The translations under genes were made by a program, and so were the position numbers. DNA of 49,565 bases, from NCBI GenBank assembly GCA_003427395.1, contig BFEA01000020.1, positions 5,300,241 through 5,349,805 on the forward strand. The letters run 5' to 3'. This DNA comes from Chara braunii (taxonomy: Eukaryota; Streptophyta; Charophyceae; Charales; Characeae). Below, in pieces: positions 19,507 to 30,880 of this stretch (the stretch's first letter is position 1; the number at the start of each line of letters is the position of its first letter). The notes under the pieces were generated by a model. The model made no database searches. It worked only from the letters and a program-made list of their open reading frames with translations, and had not been told where the DNA came from.

Positions 19507-20833
19507 AGATTCTACTTGCTGGCGAGAGTTGACTTTGTCGCCATAACCCTAACCTAAGTGGTAAGGGCTAACCACTTAGGGTTAGGGCTGGAAGTTAGGG
19601 TTAAGTGGGGCAGCGTGGTGAAGGGAAGCTGCTCCCACCTGGCAGGGCCGTGTAGAGTCGACATTAGACCCGACCAGGTAGCTTGAGTGCATGTTTGTGG
19701 TGGCGAGACACAAGGTGGGACTTCGTGATGCAATTTGAGAGAGGCGACAGTGAAGGGCACCTATAACTTGAATCTGGGCTTCAAGAAGATGAGGGGTGAC
19801 TTTAGGGTTCCCCTCAAGTTAGGCGAGCTTGAGGGTGGCAGCCATATCTGCACCTACGGACTGCAAGTTGCTACTTTGATCTTCAACATCGATGGGGGAT
19901 CTGGCGTTGTACTTTGGGGTAGATGCTGACCCTCCTAGATGATAGGACACTAGTGTAGAGGATGCTATTGGGTCAGGAGGACTATGTGAGAGGGGGTTGA
20001 GTTTCTTTTCATCTCAAGAGCCCGACCACTCGGGTAAGTGTCGTGCCGCCAGGGTGCCCATGTGTGTGTGCATGGAATTGACTGCCTGCTGGGGTATTAT
20101 GGGTTCTTCTTCCATCCTCCGTAGTCTTGATCATGTGTGAGGTGTGTGAACTGCTTACTCACTTGACGAGTGAATGAATGGAGTATGTTGCATGCCATGC
20201 TACATCTTTTTGCAATGCTTTGTTTATTTCATTTTGAACGACTGTAGTTTGTAGGTTCTTTCTGGGGCCAAATTTTATTTTTCCATTCGGTAGGGGCAAA
20301 GAGTAGGTCTTTGTGGAACTCTTGTTGGTTGGGACCCGGTTCTGACTCCACTGGGACCATTTGTGACTTAGTGGGACCGGACCCAAACAAGAAGGGCCCC
20401 TTAGGCCCAAATCTGTTGACGTCAGTTACCTTGCTCTATCTGATTGGGACTCAAAGTTCATGCTTTCGAACTAGGACACTTGTTGCTGAGGGGATCTCAG
20501 CTGAGACTTTTTAACGGACTTCACCGCACGATCTGCCGCCTAACTCGCACCTTGGACACCACTCAATTCTCTCTTGCATTTACGTAGTACACTTTAAATT
20601 TGATTTGTTGTGTCTTCACGGAGCCGAGTCCGGCTCGGCTTGAGAGGACCTCATACGTAGTCGGACCAGACTGTGTGGCGGAATCAGATCTCTCTGGTCC
20701 TTGTGTTTTGTTTTGACTGCTCTCCAGTCCAAATGAACTGTCGCTCCGGTTAGGAGTTCTACCTTCTCTTATGATTGCTTTCAAGCTGTTTCTTTCATTG
20801 GGTTCGTTAAATGCCTGTGTCTACACAATCGAA

Positions 20834-20914
<81 letters not shown>

Positions 20915-20960
20915 ACGATCCGCATGCTGCAGCCAAAGCTAGACTTAAGCTTGACAAGCT
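19507..20960 (+). other. Leader of gypsy element 2, with a hairpin and a (GA)n tract
   Basis: About 1.5 kb without convincing coding. A stem pairs 19547-19561 (CCCTAACCTAAGTGG) with 19572-19587, one bulge, 40 nt from the primer site. This is a candidate packaging or dimerisation structure (inference). A (GA)n microsatellite is at ~20838-20913. Confidence 0.5.
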
Positions 20961-21010
20961 CGAGCACAGCATGCTGCAGCCAAAGCTAGACTTAAGCTTG
21001 ACAAGCTCAA
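20932..21010 (+). repeat. 37-bp tandem duplication
   Basis: Two near-identical copies starting GCATGCTGCAGCCAAAGC at 20932 and 20969, just after the (GA)n tract and before the Gag zinc-knuckle ORF. Confidence 0.75.
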
Positions 21011-21032
21011 GCACAGCAAGCGGACCGATACC

Positions 21033-21695
21033 ATGCATAGTTTGCAGCAGTATGTTAGTAAACTCTTTGCAACTCCGAATCTGGAGATGACTGCACAACC
21101 TTGCTTGGATGTGATTAAAGGTACGGTCCCCTCTAATATAATACATCGCCTGGGGCTCGGAATCATTACATATACAAATTGGCTTACCCTCATGCGGGAT
21201 TTAGTCAAGCTGGAGGCACAAGACCTCCTGGGTGGATTGGGTGGCATAAACACCACTGGCCTCAAACGGTTTCCAGGCAACAACCGTTTTGCAGCGCACG
21301 ATCTACTTGAGGTTGGCGAGGAGACCTTCACAGAGGACCCTTCTCTTCATGACAATCAAGAGCAGGAGTGCGAGGCATCTTGCTCTTCGTCAGCCCATGA
21401 GTCTGATTATGTGAATTATGATGAATCTATGAATGCCTTTAAAAAGACTTCCTTCAAAAGTAAGGGACCGAGGACCATCGTGAAGAACAATACTAACACC
21501 ATTCTCCTTCCCAATGGAGCGAAGATTCCACCCAAACCGGAAGATCCTGGCACAAAACTATGGGTAGATCTTCGGATTAGTGAAAGTGAGTGGAAACACA
21601 GGGTGAAGAAAGGGGTTTGCCTGCATTGCACCGAACCGGGACACTCAGTCCAACATTGCTTCAAATTGCATCAGGGAAACCAACAACGAGGGTAG
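21033..21695 (+). CDS. Gypsy element 2 Gag, C-terminal part with zinc knuckle
   Basis: A 220-residue ORF. The N-terminal ~80 residues (LFATPNLEMTAQPCLDVIKG) are not assignable with certainty. An acidic/serine-rich linker follows, then ISESEWKHRVKKGVCLHC and the CCHC motif CLHCTEPGHSVQHC (C-x2-C-x4-H-x4-C) near residue 200, the RNA-binding part of Gag. The usual capsid motifs are not seen, so the gag may be truncated. It overlaps the next ORF (protease) in a different frame; the junction could be a frameshift mutation or a programmed shift, and no classic heptamer was spotted. Confidence 0.65.
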   Translation: MHSLQQYVSKLFATPNLEMTAQPCLDVIKGTVPSNIIHRLGLGIITYTNWLTLMRDLVKLEAQDLLGGLGGINTTGLKRFPGNNRFAAHDLLEVGEETFTEDPSLHDNQEQECEASCSSSAHESDYVNYDESMNAFKKTSFKSKGPRTIVKNNTNTILLPNGAKIPPKPEDPGTKLWVDLRISESEWKHRVKKGVCLHCTEPGHSVQHCFKLHQGNQQRG

Positions 21696-22260
21696 AGACA
21701 TCATCAACACACTCTATAGACGGAGAGGCTGAACATGTAAGTGCAAATCCTTCACCGGATTCTGATCCTACTCAACAAACCTCTCTTGAAATCCCATTTG
21801 ATGCTGATTCCAAGGCTGAGAAACGGCGCATCCTATACAAGGAGCCTTGGGTGGAGGCGAAAGGAATTGACTTTCATGCTCTCTTAACACGCTGGGCTCA
21901 CATGAAGCAAGAACGTGTGCAAGGGAAAACAAAGTTGATCTTCTTCAAACTCCACATTAACGACCGTTACATCCGTGCGTTGGCTGATTGTGGCGCAACT
22001 GCCAACTACTTTTCACTGCACGACATTCGTAAGGCACGCTTGGGAATGAAGCAAGTGACCTTGCAAAATCCTTGTCGAGCCCAAGTGGGCAACCAAGAGG
22101 TTGTCACATCTACACATGTAGTTAAAGGTGTGCGCACTACCTTTGACGCATACCGCACAATCACGCATCTATGTCCTTGATCAATGCCCCTTCGAAGCGA
22201 TTACTGGCTTGGGCTGGTTGCAGGCCCAATGTGAAAGAACCACGTGGAAAGACTCATAAT
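21696..22260 (+). pseudogene. Gypsy element 2 protease region
   Basis: The frame carries a linker, then HINDRYIRALADCGATANYF (retropepsin: LIDSGAT in the family) and, after a 1-nt shift near 22170, PFEAITGLGWL, matching the second conserved block of retropepsins. It would cut the Gag-Pol polyprotein. The catalytic triplet is D-C-G instead of D-(S/T)-G. TAA at 22257-22259 ends it. With a changed active site and a frameshift, this copy is inactive. Confidence 0.7.
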
Positions 22261-22860
22261 TCATGGTCAAAGATGCCATGGGAATCAAGCGTCCAGTCCT
22301 CTTGGATGAGCCGCACGAGTCCCAAGTAATTTTTCTCAATGCAATGAAATTCTGCAAAACGTGGTGCAGGCGCAAAGTTGATGAGCAAATGCATACAACC
22401 TTTGTTAGGCGTGCTCATGTGCCTTCTATTTTTGTTGTACATAATGATTCTACTCTGTATGTCGTTTCTACTTCTAATGCAACTACTTCTACCATCATGT
22501 ACCTTTCACAGTGGGAAGTTATGTCTGGGTCAAAATGTTTGAGTTTTCTGAAGAAAGAAGGGGTATCACGAAAGATTCTTCCTCAGTACTATGGTCCGTG
22601 GAAGGTGTTGAACCAAGTAGGGAATGATTCATTTGGTCCCTTACACGATCGACGTGCCTCCTCATTTGCGCACGGACCCAGTCTTTCACACGTCAAAGTT
22701 ATTCACCGGAAACTTTTTCGTATCGAGAATCGATGATTCCTCGCACAATCAAGGGCGGTCACGAGGTTGATAGAATTGTTGTGCACAGTGGAAAAGGGAA
22801 AAACAGACAATATAAAGTTTATTTTCTATACAATGGGAATGACTTTTAGTAGATTGCTAA
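22261..22860 (+). pseudogene. Gypsy element 2 integrase C-terminus and chromodomain-like tail; RT and integrase core deleted
   Basis: The frame after the protease (22263-22736) goes within ~250 nt to an integrase C-terminal GPF/Y-type block (KILPQYYGPWKVLNQVGNDSF). After an in-frame TGA at the end of that ORF, a chromodomain-like strand follows: HEVDRIVVHSGKGKNRQYKV, ending in a stop near 22850. No reverse transcriptase, RNase H or integrase D-D-E core lies between, so this part of pol was deleted. The element could move only with help from a related autonomous copy. Confidence 0.65.
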
Positions 22861-23064
22861 GAAAGATTTGTTGCAGAGTGCCTCGCGAGTCGTCAGCGCA
22901 TATGAATGACTGATTAGCTCCGAACAACAGCCTAGATTCACTGCTACCCTTACTCCTACGGAAGATACGCGATCTCTCTTTGCCATTTACGCCTATGATG
23001 CATTATGCAGGGACTCTGATTGAGTTACTTGCTCGAAGGGACCTCGCTTTTGAGGGGGGACTAG
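22861..23064 (+). other. 3' untranslated region and polypurine tract
   Basis: Non-coding, ending in TGAGGGGGGACTA (23051-23063) directly before the 3' LTR. This is the expected plus-strand primer (polypurine tract). Confidence 0.65.
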
Positions 23065-24434
23065 TGTAATGACCCGCCATAACACAGACTGAGAACACTG
23101 ATGATTTTTGGAGTTCTGCCGATGGAATGGATGCCTTGCTGAGATTTCCGCATTCTGTTGAGTTTTCTAAGTCTATGTGTGTGCATGCTTGTGACCTTTG
23201 TGCCTGTCTGAGTGCTTGTCGGTACGAGTGTGTGTGTGACCCGCAGGGGTACTTGCTTGTTTGGCAGGCCTGTAGGGCCGGTACTTACCTGTGGCCGTGG
23301 CATTGAGGGTTGCAGCAGGGAAAACACTCAAGTAGCGTAGCCAGGGGCCCGTGGTGCTTAGAGCAGCGGACAAACACTCAAGTAGCAGGTAGGCCGGTAC
23401 CGCACCCAATAGCAGTAGATGTGCCGGGTACTCAAGGCCGAGCAGAAGAAGACAAAGTTGGCATTTTTAGAGGCCCAGTAGCAGTAGGCTAGGTCTAGGC
23501 TGGTACCTGTCCATCCAGTCTGAGTTTAGAGCCTGTACGGGCAATATCAGAGTCTGCAGTAATGTTTCCCTCCGAAAGGGAGGAGGTACCGGTTGCTTAG
23601 GAGGCCGAGCGGCCTGGAAGTCAACGCCCAGGAGGCAAGTAGGCCGCTATATGAAGAGGCCGAGGGAAGAGCCCGACCCCATTCTGCAGTGTGCAAGTTT
23701 GGCGACATGCTGCTGGAGCGCTGGCTGGAGTAGCGTTGGGTACTACAATGCTGCTGGGAGGAAGAAGCCGGGAGCTTCCACCTTGGCTATGGTGGAGCTC
23801 TACCGGAGGAGGAGGGAGAAGGGGACCAAGGAGGAGAGTGGCGAGGTACCTACCTGGCTATGGTGGACACCATCTTCATCACCTTGTTAGGCGCTGCATC
23901 CGGAAGGCCCCAGTTGGGCTAGTGCCGCATCAAGGAAGCTCGGGACAGAGTCAGGCATGGTGGTTGAGTGGGCAGCGACATAGCTGCCTGGTGTTGACCT
24001 TGGTACATAAGGGCAGCGACATAGCTGCTTTGGGTTGTCCTTTAGACAGGAGGGTAGAGCCCTCAGTGCTCCGCCTTAGCCTCGGCCTGCATGTAGAGGA
24101 AGAGGAAGAGTGGCCATGGCTATGGTGGACCTCATGTTGTGCCTGCATTAGAAGCGGGATTCGGACATTGATTCTGGTTCAGCCATTCAACATTATTATT
24201 GTTATTTCTTGTTTGAATAGGAGGGGAGGAGATAAGGAGGAGGAGATTGGTTAGCGAAGAAGAAGAGCCTTGTCATTGGTGTATGCTGGAGTACATATTC
24301 TTCTTCTTCTTTCTTACTTCTTCTTCTTCTTCTTTCCCTCTCTCTCCTCTCAAGTTCATTCATTTCTTTTTGCCATTGGGCGACATTGTACTTTCTGATG
24401 AATGTATACTTCGAAATTGGCCAGGATCGTAACA
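23065..24434 (+). repeat. 3' LTR of gypsy element 2
   Basis: TGTAATGACCCGCC ... CGTAACA, 1370 bp, with TG/CA ends. Matches both parts of the split 5' LTR. It is followed by TCAT, which also precedes the 5' LTR. Confidence 0.85.
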
Positions 24435-24598
24435 TCATCGTCAAGAAGGACTGTGGTTTTACCCAAAATGACCACGATGTTGAATTAAATAGAAAAATAG
24501 AAAAATAGGACATTTGAAAATTTGAAGTCGAAAAAAAAAGACACCAAAGAAAAGCTTGGTGGTTCCCCTGCCCGCCCACGGAAGGTTTCTGAGTAATA

Positions 24599-24714
24599 AC
24601 TGCCATTTTCCCCCGAACACAACGCACCCTCATTATGACTGACTGAATCGGACCAGAAAAATCCCTCGTATACATGCATAATGAAGGTGCATTGTGTTTA
24701 GGGGAAGATGGTAG
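24599..24714. mobile_element. MITE-like hairpin, family A copy 2
   Basis: Terminal inverted repeats 24599-24636 and ~24678-24714 (imperfect) with the CCCCGAACACAACGCACC core. The loop contains GGACCAGAAAAAT and GTATACAT, similar to copy 1. Confidence 0.6.
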
Positions 24715-25144
24715 TATGGCATGGTATGCAGCCAAGCACAAGCCCACCATGACCAGACCAGACCAGACCAGACAACTGAGAGTTATCCAGATTAGCTTTT
24801 TTTTCTTCTAATTGGCTTTTGTTAGGCATCTTTTTATATTTATATTTATATGTATATTTACATTTATATTTATATTTATAATATTTATATATTTATATTT
24901 ATATTATATTTATATTTATTATTTTAAAGAAGAACACATCCCTCCTGTCACACATCTATTTCAGAGATGATGATGGCTGTGAAGCATCTTTGACAAGGAG
25001 CGAGGGCACAACTGTTGCTTGCTCCAAGGATTTAGAAAATGTAAAAAAAAGAAGACAAGAAATTCCCTTCTACTCCAAGGTATGTATCATGGAGATGACG
25101 CTATGTATGATTACTCTTTTGGTTTATTGCTAAGCTTGCCCCTC

Positions 25145-25238
<94 letters not shown>

Positions 25239-25444
25239 NNNNNNNNNNNNNNNNNNNTGTCTCTCTCTCTCTCTCCCCCCCTCTCTCTTTTCTCTCTTTC
25301 TCTCTCTCCCTCTTTCTCTCTCTCCCTCTTTCTCTCTCTGTGTTTATCTGTGTTGCATTGTATGTCTGTCTTTGGGTGTGAGTCGACTAGCTATGGTTGG
25401 CTTACATTCTCGCTTGCTGTGACTGTGGCCATGGCTGTCCCATT
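24715..25444. repeat. Simple repeats and a 19-bp gap; no gene
   Basis: (GACCA)n near 24750, a TTTATA-rich tract at ~24825-24930, a (CT)n microsatellite at ~25148-25340 with Ns at 25239-25257, then a short unassigned stretch before the next LTR. Confidence 0.65.
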
Positions 25445-26400
25445 TGAAACGGTTTTCACCTTTCTGCAGTCACAGATGCGGGCCCTAGAGAGTTCGATCC
25501 CCAGATCTTACCTACCCATGTATAGTATCGAGTCGACCCCCGAGTATTTGAACCCGCGACCTGTGTTTCGGTAGTTGGTTGTGGTCTGTCGTAGGTCTGT
25601 GTAGTGGTACGGGTTCGATCTGTAGATCTGTCGAGTAGGGGTCACAACTCTGTAGAGGTCGTAGCTGTAGGTGTTCTGAGAGGTCAAGGTCGTAGCTGAG
25701 ACAGTCCTGAAAGGTCAAGGTCGTAGCTGCTACAGTACTCAAAAGGCCAAGTCCACAGACTTCCGGAAGGTCCGGAAGTGGCCTTTCCAGTTTCTTCTCA
25801 CGTTTTACACCTTAGGCCAGAGGCAGATGGGCAAGTGGTGAGTCCAATTTCGCTTAGTCAGTGGTACCCAGTCCCAGTCTCACTTTGCACCGTCAGCAAG
25901 TACCATGAAGGACTGTGTGCACCAAGGGCCTTGGGGAAAAAGGGGCAGACCACCGAGTTACAAAAGTATAAATCAAGAGGCAGCGCCCAGCCATCGGTCA
26001 TTCGCTGCGTAAGCTATGCGGAAGCGCTGCTACACCGTCTTGTGCGAAGGTGGTCTGTAGGTTGCCCGAAGTCGAAGTGGGCTGAAGAGCAAGATCGTAA
26101 CCATAGTTAGTAGGGGTAGGGCAGCCAAAGCCACGATAGGAAGAAGATAGGTTTAGTGTGTGTGTGTGGTGGTATTCAGGGTGATCCAGAGCTGAGTATG
26201 TGCGAAGCGTGGTGCTGGACACAGTAACGAGAGTTGAGTGCGCAGGCGCTGAGGCGCCATAGTTTGTCGAAGTGATTTTGCATTTCAACTGTGTTCTCAT
26301 TTTCCATATCCTTGAGCTTTGAGTGGGCGCACTGCGCCAAGTGTGAATCGCCATCTGTATGCATGTATGCGAAGTGGAAAAGAAAGCGAGTCTGATTGCA
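25445..26400 (+). repeat. 5' LTR of gypsy element 3
   Basis: TGAAACGGTTTTCACC ... TGATTGCA, 956 bp, matches 32331-33308. It ends just before a primer-binding site. The 5-bp flanks (CCATT and TATTG) do not match well, so no target duplication is claimed. Confidence 0.85.
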
Positions 26401-26401
26401 T

Positions 26402-26413
26402 TGGTATCAGAGC
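26402..26413 (+). promoter_or_regulatory. Primer-binding site of element 3, initiator-Met tRNA type
   Basis: TGGTATCAGAGC one base after the LTR, identical to that of element 2. Confidence 0.9.
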
Positions 26414-26554
26414 TGGTTCCCGCACCATAGTCGTTGGCAACAGGGGAAGCGACGCGCGCCAGTCAGGCGCCATAGCCGAGGTGCACCGAGGGAGTTTTGA
26501 AGTCTGCCATAGCTGTGCTGCGGAGAGGAGGTGCCGCGTACCTGTATAGAAGAC

Positions 26555-26565
<11 letters not shown>

Positions 26566-26648
<83 letters not shown>

Positions 26649-26655
26649 GGGGGGG
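26566..26655 (+). repeat. (GA)n microsatellite followed by a G run in the gag leader
   Basis: A long (AG)n tract and about 17 G. Arg-Glu and Ser-Leu dipeptide frames here are products of the simple repeat, not proteins. Confidence 0.85.
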
Positions 26656-26659
26656 CGAT

Positions 26660-28630
26660 ACAAGATTGTTGTGCAGACCAAGAGAGGAAGCGGCCATAGT
26701 AGCGGAGCTCGGACACAGGGTTACTAAGAAGAGGAAGGTGAAGCGAAGGAGAAAAGAGAAAGAGACCAAGAAGGAGTTAATTAGACAGGCCAAAAAGTTG
26801 GCCCTACAGGAGGAGCAGGCGGCGAAGAGGAAGAAGTTGGAGGAAGAGATGGAGAGATTGAAAAAGGAGGAAGAAAAGATGAAAGCAGTGGATGAGGAAG
26901 AAATAGAAGAAGAAAAGGAGGAGGAGCCCCTGCTCAGAAGAAGCGCAGGGCAGAGAGGGGAATCCAGTGGCACAAAGAGGGAGGAGTCATGGTTGGAAAA
27001 GAAAGTTTTTGAGGGGTAGCAAATTTGTCTCTGGGAGAAGAGGAAGAAGCCATGTTGTATGTTCCCCCGGAGGAGAAGGAAGCAGTTATCAGGGAGTGGA
27101 AGGCAGAAAAAGACCCCTTGAGACACCAGACTATAGAGGAGGAGAAGAAGTTACAGTGGAAGTTGCGTCTCACTAGGGAGAAGAAGAGGAGGATGGATGA
27201 GGCGAGCAAAATGGCGAGGGAGTTGGAGGTGATACAGGCGCAGAGGGAGGAGATTCAGGCGCAAGCAGACATACAGGGAAAATTAGATGTTAGTTTAAGA
27301 AATATAAAACTCCTAGCTAGAGCTTGGGACGAGCAACATCAGTTTGCTAGAGCCCAAGATATTGCGTTACACTCCATTCGCTTGGGATTCATAGATTTTG
27401 CACGTGAGATGATGCTGCACGTAGGTGCAGAGATGCGAGCGAGGTTAGAGGGCACAAAGAAGTTTTGCACAGGCGCCATTGAGGGCGCAAAGCAGGCTGT
27501 GCCGAAGGAAGAAGAGGTACGCCCCTGTAGAGAGCCCGTAAAGATCAAGTTTCCTAAACCCTAAAGTGGGAAGAAGGAAGAAGATTTTGATAACTGGGAG
27601 GCAAGTATTAACACGTACGTCTATTTGCAGCATATCGTGCATGAGGAACAAGTCCTCATTGCCTTCCAGACTCTCAAAGACGAAGCAGCCAGCTTCGCCA
27701 GATCACTCGCTCGCGATGCATAGTGCGAAATGGTAGCATATTCTAAAATCACTCCTTTTCCTGAATTCCATAAATTATTGAAGGAACGATTTGCAGATGC
27801 CAGTCAAGGCGTAAGAGCCTCAGACAAGCTGCAAACTATCCACTCACGCCAATGGAGGAGTGCGAGGGCACTCAAGGGCGTAATGGACGAGCTTGTAGCC
27901 GTCCCAGACCACGGGGTCACTGAGACCCAGTTGGTCAATCTCTTCTATCGTGCCATACCAGAGCCCCTGCATGGGCACTTCTTCGAAAAGAGTCGACAAC
28001 CCACCATGACATATGATACGTTGAGTAGAGAGGTGGTGCTGTTCGATGCCCAGTCCATGCCAGTTTCCACTTTCTAGCACAAGGACTTAGACAAGGGAAA
28101 AAAGTGGAAGGGCCGTACCATCTCAGGTCAAGTTAGGGCCAAGGATCATTTGATCCTTACTTTGGACGAGGGTGGTATGGACGAGGTCCCGTATAGCCAG
28201 GTTTATTGGGGCCTGGAGGAGGAGGATAGTGGTGGGAGTCAGGGGAGGACCTACGCTGCTGTTGCGGTTGGAGGGAGGCCGCAAGGAAGAGGAGGAGGCC
28301 AGGGCCAAGGGGGTCTGGCCTCAGGTGACTGAGGATAGGGCGCTCAAGGGGTTGGCGGCAGAGGAAACCGCCAAGAGGGAGGTAGGGGTCAAGGTCCCCC
28401 GCCAAACCGCTCACCATCTTATCGGTCACCTCCAAGAAGAGGTGGATGGCACCCTGGTTTGCCACAGGGCAGACCATGGGAAGATTTGGGCTTGGACCAG
28501 TCCGTATGGCAGCGATGTGTGGACCAGGATCAGTGCATTTATTGCGGTGATCTTGGCCACATAATTAAATATTGTCCAAAGTATAGAGAAGCCCGTTATG
28601 CTGCACAAGCAGCAAAAGGCAACCGCTGGT
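26660..28630 (+). pseudogene. Gypsy element 3 Gag, broken
   Basis: Gag builds the particle and binds RNA. In order: a Lys/Glu-rich coiled coil (26700-27250, with ARELEVIQAQREEIQAQ), after a 1-nt shift near 27010; a second segment to 27564; then the capsid-like region WEASINTYVYLQHIV, LKDEAASFARSLARD, FPEFHKLLKERFAD, LFYRAIPEPLHGHFFEKSRQ; an Arg/Gly-rich stretch; and a CCHC zinc knuckle CIYCGDLGHIIKYC (28534-28575). In-frame stops are TAA 27562-27564, TAG 27721-27723 and TAG 28075-28077, with further shifts in the Gly-rich part. Confidence 0.8.
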
Positions 28631-29480
28631 AGGGGTTGCAACTGCCCTTACCCCTAGGCCATGTGGAGAAGAGTGCGCGCACCACAGAGGAACTCCCAAA
28701 CCACATGAGCCTACGATAGAGGTTGCTGGCCAGTGCCTACACAACTGTCCAGAGACTGCTTGTGTTAGAGTCTCTCTAGGTACTTCCCTCACACGCGTGG
28801 CTGAAGAGTTGAAGGAGAGGATGCCCGCCTGGGCCAAGATGAAGAAGGACGCTAAAGGACAACTAGTGTTAGTACATGTAGAGATTTTTAGAGGTAGAGT
28901 AGGGGCCTTTATAGACAGTGGGGCCACCCGCAGCTATATCAGTATAAAAGCGCTGTAGAAGTTAAAGCTGAATTTGAAAGTCCAAAAGCTAGAAGACCCT
29001 ATAGTTAATATCCTCGCAGACAATCGCACTATGCGAGTCGAGGATTACGTTGAGGGAGTCCAGGCGTACTTTTGCCTAGAGAAAGATGAGAAGGTAGAGA
29101 AAGTTCTCCATTCCCTGACTCTCCTCGTAGAGGACAACCTTCCTTTCGATATCGTCTTAGGAATGGACTGGGAGAGGCAGCAGGGGCCGCACTGCATTTG
29201 AGAGAGCATGAGTGTAGGCTCCCGAGTCCCACAACTGAAGTCAAGATTGCTCGCTTGTTTTATGTGTCAGGAGTAGACAACACTCTGGCATATTGCTGTC
29301 TCAGTGCTCTCGCGTTTGCATGTTTAGTGAAGGAGCAGTTAGAAGAACAGGTTTTTGTAGCTTATGTAAGGCCGGTCACTGAGCCTAAGGAGGAGAGACC
29401 CATAGACCCTGCTATTGCCAAGCTGTTGGAGGAGTTTACAGACTTAGCTAAGCCGCCGACAGGGGTAGTGCCATGACCTA
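28631..29480 (+). pseudogene. Gypsy element 3 protease region, broken
   Basis: GAFIDSGATRSYIS near 28911 is the retropepsin active site with an intact D-S-G. DNLPFDIVLGMDW near 29140 is the second conserved block. TAG at 28956-28958 interrupts it, a frame change follows near 29190, and TGA at 29474-29476 stands where Arg is expected before PIQ (a CGA to TGA change would explain it). It would process the polyprotein. This is the only one of the three gypsy proteases here that keeps D-S/T-G. Confidence 0.75.
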
Positions 29481-30260
29481 TCCAACCTCGCATAGAGATG
29501 AGCCTAGCAGTAGGACTCCTAAGGGTGTTGTGTATAGGATGTCCCCGAGGGAGTTAGAGGAGTTGCGTAAGCAGTAGACGAGCTCCTCGAGAAGGGTTGG
29601 ATCAGGCCCAATTCATCTTCATTTGGAACACCTGTTCTTTTCGTCCCCAAGAAGGAGGGAGATCTTAGGATGCGTATAAACTATAGAGGTCTTAATGCTA
29701 TCACAGTAAAGAATGCAGAGCCATTGCCCCGAATAGATGATTTGTTGGATCGGGTGCAGGGCTGCAAATATTTCTCAAAGATAGATTTGAAGTCCGACTA
29801 TCATCAGATAGAGGTTAATCCTGATGATCAGTATAAGACAACATTCCAGACTAGATATGGGCACTATGAGTTCATAGGGATGCCCTTTGGACTAACCAAT
29901 GCGCCAACTACATTCCAACTCTGTATGAATGATTTGTTTAGGCCGTCTTAGACAAATTCGTGGTAGTGTATTTAGATGATATTCTAGTTTTTAGCAAGAC
30001 CCTCTAGGAGCATGAGGGCCATCTGAGGCAGGTCTTGGAGAAGCTTAGAGAAGCTAACTTCAAGATCAACGCAAAGAAGTGCGAATGGGCCAAGACACAT
30101 GTTTTGTACTTAGGCCACGTCTTAGACGGAGACGACATAAAACCCGAAGATAGCAAGATTGCAGCGATTAGAGATTGGCCAACGGCCCGCACGCTGACAG
30201 AGTTGCGGTCGTTCTTAGGCCTAGCTAACTATTATAGGAAGTTCGTCAGGAACTTCTCTA
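29481..30260 (+). pseudogene. Gypsy element 3 reverse transcriptase, broken
   Basis: Ty3-type RT: GWIRPNSSSFGTPVLFVPKK, MRINYRGLNAITVKNAEPLP, SKIDLKSDYHQIEV, YEFIGMPFGLTNAPTTFQ, the catalytic YLDDIL at 29969-29986, LREANFKINAKKCEWAK and YLGHV. Single-nucleotide deletions near 29573 and 29946, and TAG at 30005-30007 (expected Glu/Gln), break the frame. The catalytic Asp pair is intact. SDYHQIEV has Asp where most relatives have Gly. Confidence 0.85.
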
Positions 30261-30880
30261 CCATCGCTGCACCCCTTCGCAGGTTGCTAAAGAAAGAAGC
30301 AATCTGGAAATGGGACAAGGATTGTGCATCAGCCCTGAGGAAGTTGAAGCGGGCTTTGATAGAGTATCCAGTCCTTAAGGTAGCCGATCCGTCCCTGTCT
30401 TTCGTTGTTACGACCGACATGAGTCAGTATGGCATAGGTGCTGTTTTACAACAAGACGATGGCAATGGATATAGGCCCGTAGAGTTCATGCCTGCTAGGA
30501 TGCCTTCAGAGAAGGTAGCGACATCCACCTATGAGAGGGAACTCTACGCTCGCAGGCAAGCATTAGAGCACTGGAAACATTACTTGCTTGGGAGGCATTT
30601 CAAAGTCTATTCAGACCACGAGACACTAAGGTGGTTGAAGACACAGGCCAAGATGACACCTAAGCTTACTAGGTGGGCCGCTGAGTTAGGCCAGTATGAC
30701 CTTGAACTGAAGCTAGTTAAAGGGAAGTATAATGTAGTTGCGGACGCCCTGAGTACGAGAGTTGACCACTTTGGAGCGATAGTTCACTATCTGGATATAG
30801 GGAGAGACCTGCAACAGAAAGTTAGAGAAACATATGCGCAGGATCCTATCTATAGTGACCTCCTCATGAGAGTTAGGGAG
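30261..30880 (+). CDS. Gypsy element 3 RNase H domain
   Basis: Part of an open frame from 30035 to 31327. The Ty3-type RNase H shows VVTTDMSQYGIGAVLQQ (first Asp), YERELYARRQALEHW (Glu) and YSDHETLRWL (Asp). It is followed by TPKLTRWAAELGQYDLELKL and KGKYNVVADALSTR, the usual end of the domain. It degrades the RNA strand during cDNA synthesis. No stop lies within it. Confidence 0.85.

Noticed and set aside
26407-27126. Long Ser/Leu-repeat and Arg/Glu-repeat open frames around the (GA)n tract
   Set aside because: They arise from the microsatellite; the real coding is the gag frame on the plus strand.
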